Position numbers and translations under genes: made by a program | Assembly: GCA_937916565.1 (NCBI GenBank) | Contig: CALFSR010000167.1 | Span: 1 to 32,941, forward strand | From: an uncultured Bacillota bacterium | GTDB lineage: Bacteria > Bacillota > Limnochordia > Limnochordales > ZCTH02-B6 | Reading direction: 5' to 3' | DNA length: 32,941 nt | In this document: one piece after another, positions 1 to 8,571 of the stretch | Layout: the number at the start of each line of letters is the position of its first letter | How positions within the stretch are numbered: the first letter of the stretch is position 1 | Notes under the pieces: generated by a model | Told to the model about the DNA's origin: nothing | What the model saw: only the letters and a program-made list of their open reading frames with translations | Database searches by the model: none

Positions 1-8
1 CGACCCGT

Positions 9-1070
9 TCACCGCCGGGCCGCCGGGCCGGGCGGGCGCAGGAACGCCAAAAGGAGCAGCACTCCCAGCGCCCCCATCAGCGGGTACAGCGTCCCGACCA
101 CCCGCGCGAAGGGGAAAACTCCGCCCAAAAACGCCGCCGCGCCGCCCGCCACGACGGCGGCCCGGAAGCGGCCGCCCCCGGCTTCGCCCAGGCGGGCGGC
201 AAAGCCATAGAGCATGGCCACCGCGGTGGTGTATACCTCGCCCAGCAGCAAGACGCTGTAGGCCAGGGGCACCCACGCCGGCAAACTCCTGGCCGCATAC
301 AGCATGGGGATGTCCAGCTCCCCGGCGGCGGGCATGAAGGACGCCACCGTGAGGTGGATCGCCGCGGCACCAAGACCAAGCAAGGCCCCGCCCAGGACAC
401 CGCCGCCGGCGACGGCAGCGCGATCTTTGCCCGCCGCGCCCAAGGGGCCAAGGATCGGGACGGCCAGGACCATGTTGTAGGCGACGTAGAGGGCGCCGGC
501 CAGCCACCACCAGGGCACCGGGGCGAGCTCCACCGCCCCCTGCCATGCAAATGCCCCGGCCAACCCCGGACCGGTCGCCAGCGAATAGACCGCAATGCCC
601 AGCACCGCCGTGATGAGCAGCGGCGCGAAAAACGCCAGGGCGTTGACGACGCCCCGCAGGCCGGTGAGTACCGTCAGCGTGCTGGCCGCGGCCATGAAAA
701 ACGCTCCGGCCCATCTCGGCCATCCGTACTGCTCCACCATGGCGGCAGCGGCGCCCGACACCATGGTGGCCGCGGTACCCAGCAGGAAGAACATCATGAC
801 CCCATCGACCACGGGCGCAAGGCGCGGGCCGACCGCCCACGCGACGATCGGCCGGTGGGAAGCCGCGCCGAGCTGCCGCCCAAGCAGGAGCACCCGCACG
901 CCGAACCCTGCGAACAGGACGACGGCGACCAGCAGCCCCGCCAGCCCCCACCGGCCGTACGCCGTGAAAAACTGCAGCGTTTCCTGGCCCGACGCAAACC
1001 CGGCCCCGACGACGGTGCCGACGTACGCGGTGGCGATGGCCCAAGTCCCGGGCGCCCGGTCCCGCTGCAC
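9..1070 (-). CDS. YkvI-family integral membrane protein
   Basis: The product has about 353 residues and roughly ten hydrophobic segments. The N-terminal stretch TAYVGTVVGAGFASGQE is typical of the YkvI family of Bacillota, which is membrane-bound and poorly characterised (APC-transporter-like fold; substrate unknown). I chose the GTG at 1070 because AGGAG lies 5 nt upstream of it; the in-frame GTG at 1076 abuts that motif. The gene follows the S9 peptidase stop codon (1079-1081) by only a few bases, and its SD sits right after that stop, so the two are probably co-transcribed and translationally coupled. A link such as export or uptake of peptide-breakdown products is inference. The stop is at 9-11, so the gene is complete. 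Family call fairly sure, function unknown. Confidence 0.82.
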   Translation of the reverse strand: MQRDRAPGTWAIATAYVGTVVGAGFASGQETLQFFTAYGRWGLAGLLVAVVLFAGFGVRVLLLGRQLGAASHRPIVAWAVGPRLAPVVDGVMMFFLLGTAATMVSGAAAAMVEQYGWPRWAGAFFMAAASTLTVLTGLRGVVNALAFFAPLLITAVLGIAVYSLATGPGLAGAFAWQGAVELAPVPWWWLAGALYVAYNMVLAVPILGPLGAAGKDRAAVAGGGVLGGALLGLGAAAIHLTVASFMPAAGELDIPMLYAARSLPAWVPLAYSVLLLGEVYTTAVAMLYGFAARLGEAGGGRFRAAVVAGGAAAFLGGVFPFARVVGTLYPLMGALGVLLLLAFLRPPGPAARR

Positions 1071-1078
1071 GCCCACTC

Positions 1079-2890
1079 CTATGCTCCCTCTCCCTCCGGG
1101 GCGTGGTGCCGCGCGAGGAACTCCAGCACCCGCCGGTACACTTTGATCTCGTTCTCCACCCGGCTAAAACCGTGCCCCTCATCGTCGAGCACCATGTACT
1201 CGACCTCGGTGCCTTGCGCCCGCAAAGCCTCCACGATCTGGTCAGACTCGGCCTTGACGACCCGGGGATCGTTGGCGCCCTGGATGACCAGCATCGGTTT
1301 CGTCATGTTGCGCAAGTACGTGATGGGGCTGTCCTCGGTGAGCTTCTCCTTGTCCCGCTCCGGGTGGCCGAGCCATTGCTCCATGAGGGGACGCCAGAAA
1401 TCGGGCACCGAGTTGATGAACGTAAACAAGTTGGACGGGCCGAAGATGTCGACGCACGCCCGCCAGTACTCGGGGTGACGGCCGTGCAGCAGCAGCGTCA
1501 TGTACCCGCCGAAGCTGCCGCCCATAACGAACAAGCGGTCCCGGTGGGCGATTGCCTGCTGCAGGAGCCACTCGACGCCGGCCACCATATCAAGGCGCGG
1601 CCCGTGGCCCCAGTCCCGCTCCACCATCTTGAGGAAGCGCGTGCCGTAACCGAGGCTGCCGCGGAAGTTGGGAGCGAAGACCGTGTAGCCGGCCGCGACA
1701 AGCACCTGAAAGAGGCTCCGGTACGCCTTGCGCTCGGCCGCCTGCGGGCCGCCGTGGGGCCAGACGACGGTGTGCCCGTTGTCCCGCTCGGGCAAGGGAC
1801 GATACAGGAGCGCCTCGATCTCGAGGCCGTCAAAGGAGGCGTACCGCACCACCTCGGCGTCCCGCAGCTCCTCGGGTGCGACGCCCAGCACCCGGTTGTC
1901 GGTGAGCGGCACCCACTCGCCGCCCGGCCGGCGGAAGCTGATATTCGTCGGCACGTTGGCGCTGCGCCCAAGCACGTACAAGGTGCCGCTTCTGCCTACG
2001 TGCACGTGGTCCACGTTGGCGTAGGGCAGGGGAATCTCCTCAAGGTCGCCCGTGCCGATGTCGTACCGGTACAGCCGGTCCTCCACGCCTTTGTGGGCGA
2101 GGATGTAGAGGGCGTTGCCCTCCCGGTGCAGCCACGGCGCCCGGATGTCCTCGCCTTCGCGGTACACAATCCGGGTGATCTCGCCGGTGCGCGCGTCAAA
2201 GCGGGCGAGGTAGTGAAAGTCCTCGCCCTCGTCGGTGGCAAAGTACAGCGTGTCGCTGTCGACAAACTCCTGGCCCAGGACGCTGTGGGGCTTGTCGGTG
2301 CGGAAAAGCGGCAGCCGCTCGCCCCCGCGGTGCAGGTAGGCGCGGTTGACCGTGTTGGAGAACATCTGGAGCGTCGTGAAGGCATCGCCCTCCGGCGATA
2401 CCGCGGCAAGAAACGTCGTGCTCCCCTCGCCCGTGTGCAGGAGTTCGTCCGCGCCGGTTTCCAGGTCCAGGCGGTGCGAGTTGAGAAACTGCGGGTTGCC
2501 CCGGGAGGTGTAATAGTACAGCCAGCGGCCGTCTTCGGACAAGTGCGCGAGGAAAAACTTCTCGCCGGGGGCCGAAAGGAGCGGCACGGGATCGCCGCCG
2601 GCGGGCGGAAGCGCGTAAACCTGCCAGTTTTCGTCGCCGTCGCGGTCAAAGGCGGCGATGAGCCAGCGACCCTTGGGATCCGCGTAGACGCTGGCGCAGT
2701 TTTGGTCCAGCGTCGTCAGCGGGTACGGAAACGGGCTCTGCCGGTCCAGATCGAGCGCCCACAGGTTGACCTTGCCGCTTAGGTTGGTGCTGAAGATGAG
2801 CCGTCGTTCGTCCCGGTCCACCGTGAATGTCCCGATGCGAAACGTGCGGAAATACTGCTCCACCGGCGGCGGCGGAAAACTGATGGCCAA
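1079..2890 (-). CDS. S9-family serine peptidase (prolyl oligopeptidase/acylaminoacyl peptidase type)
   Basis: This cytoplasmic-type peptidase of about 603 residues has no signal peptide. Residues about 10-350 form a beta-propeller-like half with repeated strands (for example WALDLDRQSPFPYPLT). Residues about 365-603 form an alpha/beta-hydrolase domain. The catalytic triad is visible: Ser in GGSFGGYM (about 459), Asp in GANDPRV (about 541) and His in DEGHGF (about 572). Family members cleave short peptides or remove acylated N-terminal residues. The start is taken as TTG 2890, with GAGGAG 8 nt upstream; the GTG at 2899 lies too close to that SD. It heads a two-gene unit with the YkvI-like gene and is divergent from the cDPG-synthase-like gene. 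Confidence 0.93.
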   Translation of the reverse strand: MAISFPPPPVEQYFRTFRIGTFTVDRDERRLIFSTNLSGKVNLWALDLDRQSPFPYPLTTLDQNCASVYADPKGRWLIAAFDRDGDENWQVYALPPAGGDPVPLLSAPGEKFFLAHLSEDGRWLYYYTSRGNPQFLNSHRLDLETGADELLHTGEGSTTFLAAVSPEGDAFTTLQMFSNTVNRAYLHRGGERLPLFRTDKPHSVLGQEFVDSDTLYFATDEGEDFHYLARFDARTGEITRIVYREGEDIRAPWLHREGNALYILAHKGVEDRLYRYDIGTGDLEEIPLPYANVDHVHVGRSGTLYVLGRSANVPTNISFRRPGGEWVPLTDNRVLGVAPEELRDAEVVRYASFDGLEIEALLYRPLPERDNGHTVVWPHGGPQAAERKAYRSLFQVLVAAGYTVFAPNFRGSLGYGTRFLKMVERDWGHGPRLDMVAGVEWLLQQAIAHRDRLFVMGGSFGGYMTLLLHGRHPEYWRACVDIFGPSNLFTFINSVPDFWRPLMEQWLGHPERDKEKLTEDSPITYLRNMTKPMLVIQGANDPRVVKAESDQIVEALRAQGTEVEYMVLDDEGHGFSRVENEIKVYRRVLEFLARHHAPEGEGA

Positions 2891-3067
2891 AACGCTCACT
2901 CCTCTCGTATCGTCTGCCGCACTGCCTCATGGTCCATGGCGTGCGCCGGGGAGCCGCACGCCTGGTGACGCTTGTTTCTTCCCACCCGGAAACCGAAATC
3001 CTTTCGCCCAAAGGCCTGCGGACATCGCAAGCGCGGCAGGACGTAGGTTCCTTTGGTCAAAGACTTA

Positions 3068-3082
3068 CGTAGAGGCTCTACG
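3068..3082. promoter_or_regulatory. Perfect 7-1-7 palindrome in divergent intergenic region (candidate operator)
   Basis: CGTAGAG-G-CTCTACG is a perfect dyad lying 45 bp before the cDPG-synthase-like ATG, in the 236-bp spacer between divergent genes. Its size and position fit a dimeric repressor or activator site. A weak TTGGTC box lies 11 bp upstream, but no convincing -10 follows, so I do not call a promoter. The rest of 2891-3126 holds the SD sites of both genes and nothing else I can identify. Confidence 0.35.
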
Positions 3083-3126
3083 CAGCACTTTAGCCGCTTG
3101 GGCGTCGAAAGGAGCGCACCGCGTCG

Positions 3127-4470
3127 ATGCTTGAGGCGCAGACCGGCACTCCCCGCCGAGTCGTCATCATGGGAGCGGCCGGCCGGGACTTCCACAACTT
3201 CAACGTCGTCTACCGCGACAACCCCGCCTACCGGGTCGTAGCGTTTACCGCCACGCAGATTCCCGACATCGAAGGCCGGGTCTACCCTGCGGAGCTGGCG
3301 GGTTCGCTGTATCCGGACGGGATTCCCATCGTGGCCGAGGAGGACCTGCCCGGTCTCATCCGGCGCGAGGCCGTGGACGAAGTCGTATTTGCCTACAGCG
3401 ACGTATCCCACGAGTACGTGATGAACCGGGCGTCCATCGCCATGGCCAGCGGAGCTGATTTCCGGCTCCTTGGGCCCGCAAGCACGATGCTCAAAGCCCG
3501 GGTGCCGGTGGTAGCCGTGTGCGCCGTGCGCACGGGTTCGGGCAAGAGCCAAACGACGCGCAAAGTGGCGGAAATCCTCACCCGCCGGGGCGTGCGCGTC
3601 GTCGTCGTGCGCCATCCGATGCCTTACGGCGACCTCGCCCAGCAGGCGGTGCAGCGCTTTGCCGCTCACGACGACCTGGAAAAGCACCGCTGCACCATCG
3701 AAGAGCGGGAAGAGTACGAGCCCCACATCGACCGGGGGAACGTGGTGTACGCCGGCGTCGACTACGGGCGCATCCTCGAGCAGGCCCAAGCCGAAGCCGA
3801 CGTCATCCTCTGGGACGGCGGCAACAACGACTTTCCTTTCTACAAGCCGGACCTCTTGATCACCGTGGCCGACCCGCACCGCCCGGGCCATGAGACGACG
3901 TACCACCCGGGTGAAACCAACTTCCGCATGGCCGACGTCATCGTGATCAACAAGGTCGATTCGGCCGACCCGCGCCACGTGGCCTCGGTGCGCGCGGCCG
4001 CGGAGCGCGTCAACCCGCGGGCCGTCGTCATCGAAGCCGACTCGCCCATCACGGTGGACGAGCCGGACACCGTGCGCGGCAAGCGGGTCGTCGTCGTAGA
4101 GGACGGGCCCACCCTCACCCACGGCGGCATGGCCTACGGCGCCGGCGTCCTGGCCGCGCGCCAGCTCGGCTGCGAACTCGTAGACCCCCGGCCGTACGCG
4201 GTCGGCTCACTGCAAAAGGTGTACGCTCACTACGGCCAGCTGGAGAACTTAGTGCCCGCGATGGGCTACGGCGAAACGCAGATGAAAGAACTCGAGGCGA
4301 CCTTGAACTCTACGCCCGCCGACGCGGTCATCATCGGCACGCCCATCGACCTTGGCCGCCTGCTCAAGCTCAACAAGCCGGCGACCCGGGTCCGCTACGA
4401 GCTGGAGGAGCGGGGAAGCACAAGCTTGGAGGACATCCTCCAAGAGCACATTCTCAATAAGCTCGGATGA
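3127..4470 (+). CDS. Cyclic 2,3-diphosphoglycerate synthase-like P-loop protein
   Basis: The product has 447 residues. It has an N-terminal Rossmann-like part (VVIMGAAGRDFHNFNVVY, residues about 12-29) and a P-loop at about 133-143 (RTGSGKSQTTRK). A metal/nucleotide-binding stretch VIVINKVDSAD lies near 275-285. This architecture and the opening GAAGRDFHNFN are those of cyclic 2,3-diphosphoglycerate synthetases. The characterised enzyme, from a hyperthermophilic methanogen, makes the thermoprotectant cDPG from 2,3-diphosphoglycerate and ATP. Bacterial homologues are widely annotated this way with little biochemistry. The ATG has AAAGGAG 12 nt upstream. An SDR gene follows after 17 bp, so the two are an operon. 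No 2-phosphoglycerate kinase gene is visible here, so cDPG production is not established. Confidence 0.85.
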   Translation: MLEAQTGTPRRVVIMGAAGRDFHNFNVVYRDNPAYRVVAFTATQIPDIEGRVYPAELAGSLYPDGIPIVAEEDLPGLIRREAVDEVVFAYSDVSHEYVMNRASIAMASGADFRLLGPASTMLKARVPVVAVCAVRTGSGKSQTTRKVAEILTRRGVRVVVVRHPMPYGDLAQQAVQRFAAHDDLEKHRCTIEEREEYEPHIDRGNVVYAGVDYGRILEQAQAEADVILWDGGNNDFPFYKPDLLITVADPHRPGHETTYHPGETNFRMADVIVINKVDSADPRHVASVRAAAERVNPRAVVIEADSPITVDEPDTVRGKRVVVVEDGPTLTHGGMAYGAGVLAARQLGCELVDPRPYAVGSLQKVYAHYGQLENLVPAMGYGETQMKELEATLNSTPADAVIIGTPIDLGRLLKLNKPATRVRYELEERGSTSLEDILQEHILNKLG

Positions 4471-4487
4471 GCCAAGGAGGGTCGATC

Positions 4488-5246
4488 ATGCGGTTGGCAG
4501 GAAAAGTGGCCGTCGTGACCGGTGCAGCGTCGGGGATGGGCGAGCAGATCGCCAAGTCGTTCGCCCGCGAAGGAGCCAAGGTCGTCGCCGCCGACCTCAA
4601 CGTAGAGGGTTTGGAGCGGGTCGTCCAGGAAATCCGTGCGGCCGGCGGCGAAGCGGTGGCGGTCAAGTGCAACGTGGCGCTCGAAGATGACGTCCAGCGC
4701 ATGATCGACACCGCGGTGGAGCAGTACGGCACGCTGGACGTCCTCGTCAACAACGCCGGGATCATGGACAACATGGTGCCCGCCCACGAGCTCACCGACG
4801 AGCTGTGGGACCGGGTGCTGGCGGTCAACACGACCGGGCCCATGCGGGCCATCCGCAAGGCGTTGCCCATCTTTATGGAAAAGGGCAAGGGCGCGATTAT
4901 CAACATCGCCTCCATCGGCGGGCTGCAGGGCTCCCGGGCCGGGGCGGCGTATACGACGTCTAAGCACGCGGTCATCGGCCTGACCAAGAACGTGGCGTTT
5001 CAGTACGCCACCAGCGGCATCCGGTGCAACGCCATCGCCCCGGGCGCCGTCGCCACCAACATCGCGGCGACGATTACGGCACCGTCCCCCTTTGGGGCGG
5101 AAAAGGCGGGTATGGGCATGGCGCTCAACCCGCGCATCGGGCAGCCCGAGGAGATCGCGGCCGCGGCCGTCTTCCTCGCGTCCGACGAGGCGAGCTTCGT
5201 CAACGGCGCTGTGCTTGTCGCCGACGGCGGCTGGACAGCATACTGA
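4488..5246 (+). CDS. SDR-family NAD(P)-dependent oxidoreductase
   Basis: This is a 252-residue classical short-chain dehydrogenase/reductase. It has the N-terminal nucleotide-binding motif TGAASGMG, the NNAG motif (VLVNNAGIMD), the catalytic Ser in NIASIGG, and Tyr/Lys in AAYTTSKHA. The C-terminal LASDEASFVNGAVLVADGG is also typical. The length matches the 245-260 usual for FabG/glucose-1-dehydrogenase-like members. Substrate cannot be read from sequence. I chose ATG 4488 because AAGGAGG (4474-4480) lies 7 nt upstream; a longer reading from 4467 would overlap the preceding stop and precede the SD. The gene sits between the cDPG-synthase homologue and a YczE-like gene. Confidence 0.93.
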   Translation: MRLAGKVAVVTGAASGMGEQIAKSFAREGAKVVAADLNVEGLERVVQEIRAAGGEAVAVKCNVALEDDVQRMIDTAVEQYGTLDVLVNNAGIMDNMVPAHELTDELWDRVLAVNTTGPMRAIRKALPIFMEKGKGAIINIASIGGLQGSRAGAAYTTSKHAVIGLTKNVAFQYATSGIRCNAIAPGAVATNIAATITAPSPFGAEKAGMGMALNPRIGQPEEIAAAAVFLASDEASFVNGAVLVADGGWTAY

Positions 5247-5299
5247 TCCTAGTAAAGCGAGCGGTGCAACCGGCGCGGCAAAGCGAGTGACCTGACAAC

Positions 5300-5965
5300 G
5301 TGAGCGATACGAAACCGCAACAAGAGGGCGGGCCGCCTTGGGCGGCCCGCGCCTTTGCATTTATTCTAGGTTGCGCCGTCCTGGCCTTTGGCATCGCCCT
5401 GACGGTCAAGACCGGTTTTGGCGCGGCCTCCTGGGACGTTCTCCACGTGGCCGTCGCGGAGCGGCTCGGCATCACCATCGGCCAAGCCAACATCGCCGTC
5501 GCCTGCGGCGTCCTCGTGGTGACGCTCTTGCTGGGCGGCGCCTGGTCGGTGCGCTGGGGGACGATCGCGAACACGATCGTCATCGGGACCTGCGTCGACC
5601 TGTATCTCTGGCTCGGTATCCCGGACCCCGGCCCTTTGTGGGCCAAAGTCCTCTACTTGGCCGCGGGGGTCTTTTGCCTCGCCCTTGGGTCCGTGCTGTA
5701 CACCCGGGTCGGGTTTGGCACCGGCACCCGGGACGGCCTCTGCCTCGTTTTAAGCCAGCGGCTGCCGCTCACCGTCGGGCGGGTGCGCCTCCTGGTGGAG
5801 TTCATCGCCGCCCTGACGGGCTGGGCCCTGGGAGGCCCGGTGGGCGTCGGCACCGCGGTCATCGTCCTGACCACGGGGCCGATCGCCGACCTTTTGTTCC
5901 GGGTGCTCGGCCGGGGAATGCCCCCCGCCACCGTGCGCATCCCCGAGCCCGCCGCCCGCCGCTAA
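5300..5965 (+). CDS. YczE/YitT-like integral membrane protein
   Basis: The product is a 221-residue membrane protein with about six hydrophobic segments. It contains two related motifs, KTGFGAASWDVLHV (about residue 36-49) and TRVGFGTGTRDGLCLVLS (about 134-151). These repeats are typical of the YczE/YitT-type membrane proteins of Bacillota, whose role is poorly defined. The start is GTG 5300, 54 bp after the SDR stop, with no strong SD. A perfect GC hairpin lies inside the first 17 codons. The gene is convergent with the TRAP permease, with only 10 bp between the two stops. Family call good, function unknown, start uncertain. Confidence 0.82.
   Translation: MSDTKPQQEGGPPWAARAFAFILGCAVLAFGIALTVKTGFGAASWDVLHVAVAERLGITIGQANIAVACGVLVVTLLLGGAWSVRWGTIANTIVIGTCVDLYLWLGIPDPGPLWAKVLYLAAGVFCLALGSVLYTRVGFGTGTRDGLCLVLSQRLPLTVGRVRLLVEFIAALTGWALGGPVGVGTAVIVLTTGPIADLLFRVLGRGMPPATVRIPEPAARR
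5328..5350 (+). other. Perfect 10-bp GC hairpin at the beginning of the YczE-like gene
   Basis: GCGGGCCGCC-TTG-GGCGGCCCGC is a perfect 10-bp stem with a 3-nt loop, followed by GCCTTTGCATTTATTCT. It lies 28 nt into the predicted coding sequence and about 80 nt after the SDR stop. It could act as a weak terminator or attenuator between the two genes, or could block translation of the downstream gene. It lacks a clean U-tract, so a canonical terminator is not supported. Confidence 0.35.
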
Positions 5966-5975
5966 CGCTAAGGCT

Positions 5976-7976
5976 TTAACCGGCCGCCCCCGCCGCGCCT
6001 TGGGCGCTCACCGGCAAGTCAGGCGTCCGCCGCTGCCAGAGGTACACGCCGACCAGGAGCGCGATCCCCGCGAGGTCGCTCCACGGGTTGGAGTACGTGA
6101 GCAGCAACCCGCTGGCGATGAGCGCCGCCCGCTCCCACCACGTGGTCGGTCGCAGCATCCAGCCGCCCAAGCCCGTGGCCAGGGCGATGACGCCCAGGAT
6201 CGACGTGGCCACGCCCAGGAGGATGGTCCAGGCATCGCCGATCAGGAGCAGCGAGACGCCCTCCGGCGTCAGGGTAAACATAAAGGGCACGATGAAGGCC
6301 GGCAAGGCGTAACGCCACGTGGTCCACATGATCCTGTACGGGTTGCCGCCGGTGATGGCCGATACCGCGAAGCACGCGAGAGCCGTCGGCGGCGACACCT
6401 CCGACAGGACCGAGTAGTAGAAGATGAACATGTGCGCCGCGGGCTCGGGCACCCCCATCTGCACGAGAGCCGGCGCCACGATGACCGCCGCGACGATGTA
6501 CGACGCCGTGATGGGCAGCGCAAGGCCAAGGATGAGCAGCACGATCGCGGCCAGGATGAGCGTCATCAGCAGGTTTCCGTCGGCCAGGCCGATGATGATG
6601 GAGGAAAACTTAAGGCCCAGGCCGGTCAAGTTGACGACGCCCACCATGATCCCGGCCACGGCCGTCGTGGCCACCACCGACAGCGCCTGCCGGGCACCGA
6701 CCTCCAGGGCATCCAGGAGCTTCTTGGGCCACAGGGCCGTGTCGCGCCGGAAGAAGCTGACCGCCACGGCGAGCACCATGGACCAGATGACCGCGTACGT
6801 GGCCGTATAGCCCATCATCAGGAATACGACGATGGCCACCAGCGACGTGAGGTGGAACCAGTAGCCCCGCAAAAGCTCGCCGACGGGTTTCGACTCGATG
6901 TTGACCTGCCGCGTGCGCAGCCGGGCCGAGTCCACCTCGATGGTGATCAAAATACAGATGTAGTACAGGAGCGTCGGCACGACGACGTACTTGATGACCT
7001 CAAGGTACGACACGCCCAAAATTTCGGCGATCAGGAACGACGCCGCGCCCATGATGGGCGGGGAGATGACGGCGCCGATGCCGCCCGCCGACAGGATCGC
7101 CCCGGCCGTCACCGGGTTGTAGCCCGCCTGGCGCAGCATAGGCCAGGTAACGGCGCCCAGGGTCACCGCCGTGGCGACGCCGCTGCCCGACGGCCCGCCC
7201 AAAAGGAACGAACCGACCGTCACCGCCCGGCCCGCGCCCGACCGCCGGCCGCCCGTGAGCGACAGCGACAAGTCCACGAAGAACTTGCCGGCGCCGGAGG
7301 CGTCCAAGATCGCACCGTAGAGGGTAAACAAGATGATGAACGTGGCGGATACGCCCAGCGGCACGCCGAAAATGCCTTCCGTGGAGAGGTAAAGCTGCCC
7401 GATGAGGCGGCTGAAGGTGTAGCCCCGGTGCTGCCACAAGCCCGGCAGGTACGGGCCGACAAACGCGTACACGATAAACGCGAGGGCCACTAAGGGCAGC
7501 ACGAGGCCCGTCGTGCGGCGGGACGCCTCCAGCACCAGGATGATGGTGATGACGCCCCACAGGATGTCCGTGTCCGTCGGCCGCACGATGCGGTAGGCCA
7601 CCTGCTGGAAGTTGAGCACCATGTAGCCGACGGCCGCTATGCTTACGACGGCCAGCGCGATGTCCCAGACGGGGAGCCGCTTCCGATCCCAGCGCCCCAC
7701 GCCGGGATACAACAGAAAGACGAGGCAGAGCCCAAAGGTCAGGTGTACCGCCCGCAGCTGCTGGGCGGGCATATACGCCAACGCGGCCCACAGGTGAAAC
7801 ACCGCCATGGCGACGGCGATGACCCACACGGCCCAGCGCGCCGCTCCCTGGAGCTTGCGGGTCGCCCCCTCGTACTCCTCAATCAACTCCTCGACTTGCT
7901 GTTCGTCCAGTTGCTTTTCGCCGAGCTGCTGTTCGTTTACGCGCTCGGCGTCGTCGTGATGGCTGGAACCGGACAC
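5976..7976 (-). CDS. TRAP transporter fused permease (4TM/12TM fusion, TAXI type)
   Basis: The product has about 666 residues. It starts with a soluble Gln/Glu-rich stretch (NEQQLGEKQLDEQQVEELIEE) and continues with about 16 membrane segments. That is the arrangement of the fused small and large TRAP permease subunits. Characteristic stretches are LLGGPSGSGVATAVTLG and ISPPIMGAASFLIAEILGV in the large-subunit part. The system uses ion gradients to import substrates caught by the periplasmic/extracellular TAXI receptor. I chose GTG 7976 because longer readings run into the overlapping DUF1850 gene; it has GGGAAGGA about 12 nt upstream. It overlaps the DUF1850 reading frame by 40 bp. The length fits the family (640-690). 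Substrate unknown. Confidence 0.92.
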   Translation of the reverse strand: MSGSSHHDDAERVNEQQLGEKQLDEQQVEELIEEYEGATRKLQGAARWAVWVIAVAMAVFHLWAALAYMPAQQLRAVHLTFGLCLVFLLYPGVGRWDRKRLPVWDIALAVVSIAAVGYMVLNFQQVAYRIVRPTDTDILWGVITIILVLEASRRTTGLVLPLVALAFIVYAFVGPYLPGLWQHRGYTFSRLIGQLYLSTEGIFGVPLGVSATFIILFTLYGAILDASGAGKFFVDLSLSLTGGRRSGAGRAVTVGSFLLGGPSGSGVATAVTLGAVTWPMLRQAGYNPVTAGAILSAGGIGAVISPPIMGAASFLIAEILGVSYLEVIKYVVVPTLLYYICILITIEVDSARLRTRQVNIESKPVGELLRGYWFHLTSLVAIVVFLMMGYTATYAVIWSMVLAVAVSFFRRDTALWPKKLLDALEVGARQALSVVATTAVAGIMVGVVNLTGLGLKFSSIIIGLADGNLLMTLILAAIVLLILGLALPITASYIVAAVIVAPALVQMGVPEPAAHMFIFYYSVLSEVSPPTALACFAVSAITGGNPYRIMWTTWRYALPAFIVPFMFTLTPEGVSLLLIGDAWTILLGVATSILGVIALATGLGGWMLRPTTWWERAALIASGLLLTYSNPWSDLAGIALLVGVYLWQRRTPDLPVSAQGAAGAAG

Positions 7977-8548
7977 GGGAGTCGCACATCCTTCCCAAAA
8001 AGCGCCTGGTGCGCCGTTTCCCAAAGCCAGCGGGCCACGGAAACCCGCCGCCAGCGCAGCTCCACGATGTCGCCCAAGTCCCCCAGGGGCACGCAACCGC
8101 CGTCCTCCAGCACCAGCGTACGCTGGCCGACAGGCGTCGCGCGCACGCGGAGCGGGGCGTCGATAACGGTTTCCTCTCCCGGCGCGAGCCGGAAGTAGCC
8201 CGGCATGGGCTGCAGGCGCCCGCCGGGGAACGCGTAGTAGTCCTCGATGCGGTCCGTTGTGGACACCACTTCGACCAGCTGAAAGCCCCGGGGAACGGGG
8301 GCGAGCCGCTCTTCGACGGCGACGCCGAAGACGGAGTGGCGATACCGGATGCCAAAGGTCTCCCCCGGGCCAAGCCGCGCCATGTACACCGGCGCTGGTC
8401 CGGCTGCGCCCTCTTCCCGAGCGTCGACCACGAGAACCGGCAGCGGCCAAAGGGCTCCCAGCCCTAGGGCCAACACCAGAAGCGCCGCGGCGGCCACCCC
8501 GCTGCGGCGCTTCCGTGTGTCATGCAAGCCGCGCACTGCCAGCACCAA
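7937..8548 (-). CDS. DUF1850 domain-containing membrane-anchored protein
   Basis: The product has 203 residues, with one N-terminal hydrophobic anchor (VAAAALLVLALGLGALWPLP, residues about 18-37) followed by an exported domain. The motif GIRYRHSVFGVAVEERL, followed by the conserved YYAFPG region, marks DUF1850. In known genomes this family is typically encoded between TAXI receptors and fused TRAP permeases, as here, which suggests an accessory role in that transporter; its molecular function is not established. The start is uncertain: TTG 8548 has no good SD, and nearby GTG codons are possible. The 3' end overlaps the permease gene by 40 bp, consistent with translational coupling. Confidence 0.85.
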   Translation of the reverse strand: MVLAVRGLHDTRKRRSGVAAAALLVLALGLGALWPLPVLVVDAREEGAAGPAPVYMARLGPGETFGIRYRHSVFGVAVEERLAPVPRGFQLVEVVSTTDRIEDYYAFPGGRLQPMPGYFRLAPGEETVIDAPLRVRATPVGQRTLVLEDGGCVPLGDLGDIVELRWRRVSVARWLWETAHQALFGKDVRLPCPVPAITTTPSA

Positions 8549-8571
8549 CGAGGCCCGTTACCCGGCGGATT

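Noticed and set aside
1103..2782. 559-residue plus-strand frame opposite the S9 peptidase
   Set aside because: Antisense shadow of a gene with an intact catalytic triad.
2896..4122. 408-residue antisense open frame over the cDPG-synthase-like gene
   Set aside because: His/Val/Asp-rich composition typical of a GC-rich antisense shadow; no SD and no motif.
7977..8450. N-terminal extension of the TRAP permease frame
   Set aside because: It overlaps the DUF1850 gene in another frame, and its translation is Arg/Gly/Ala-rich without motifs.
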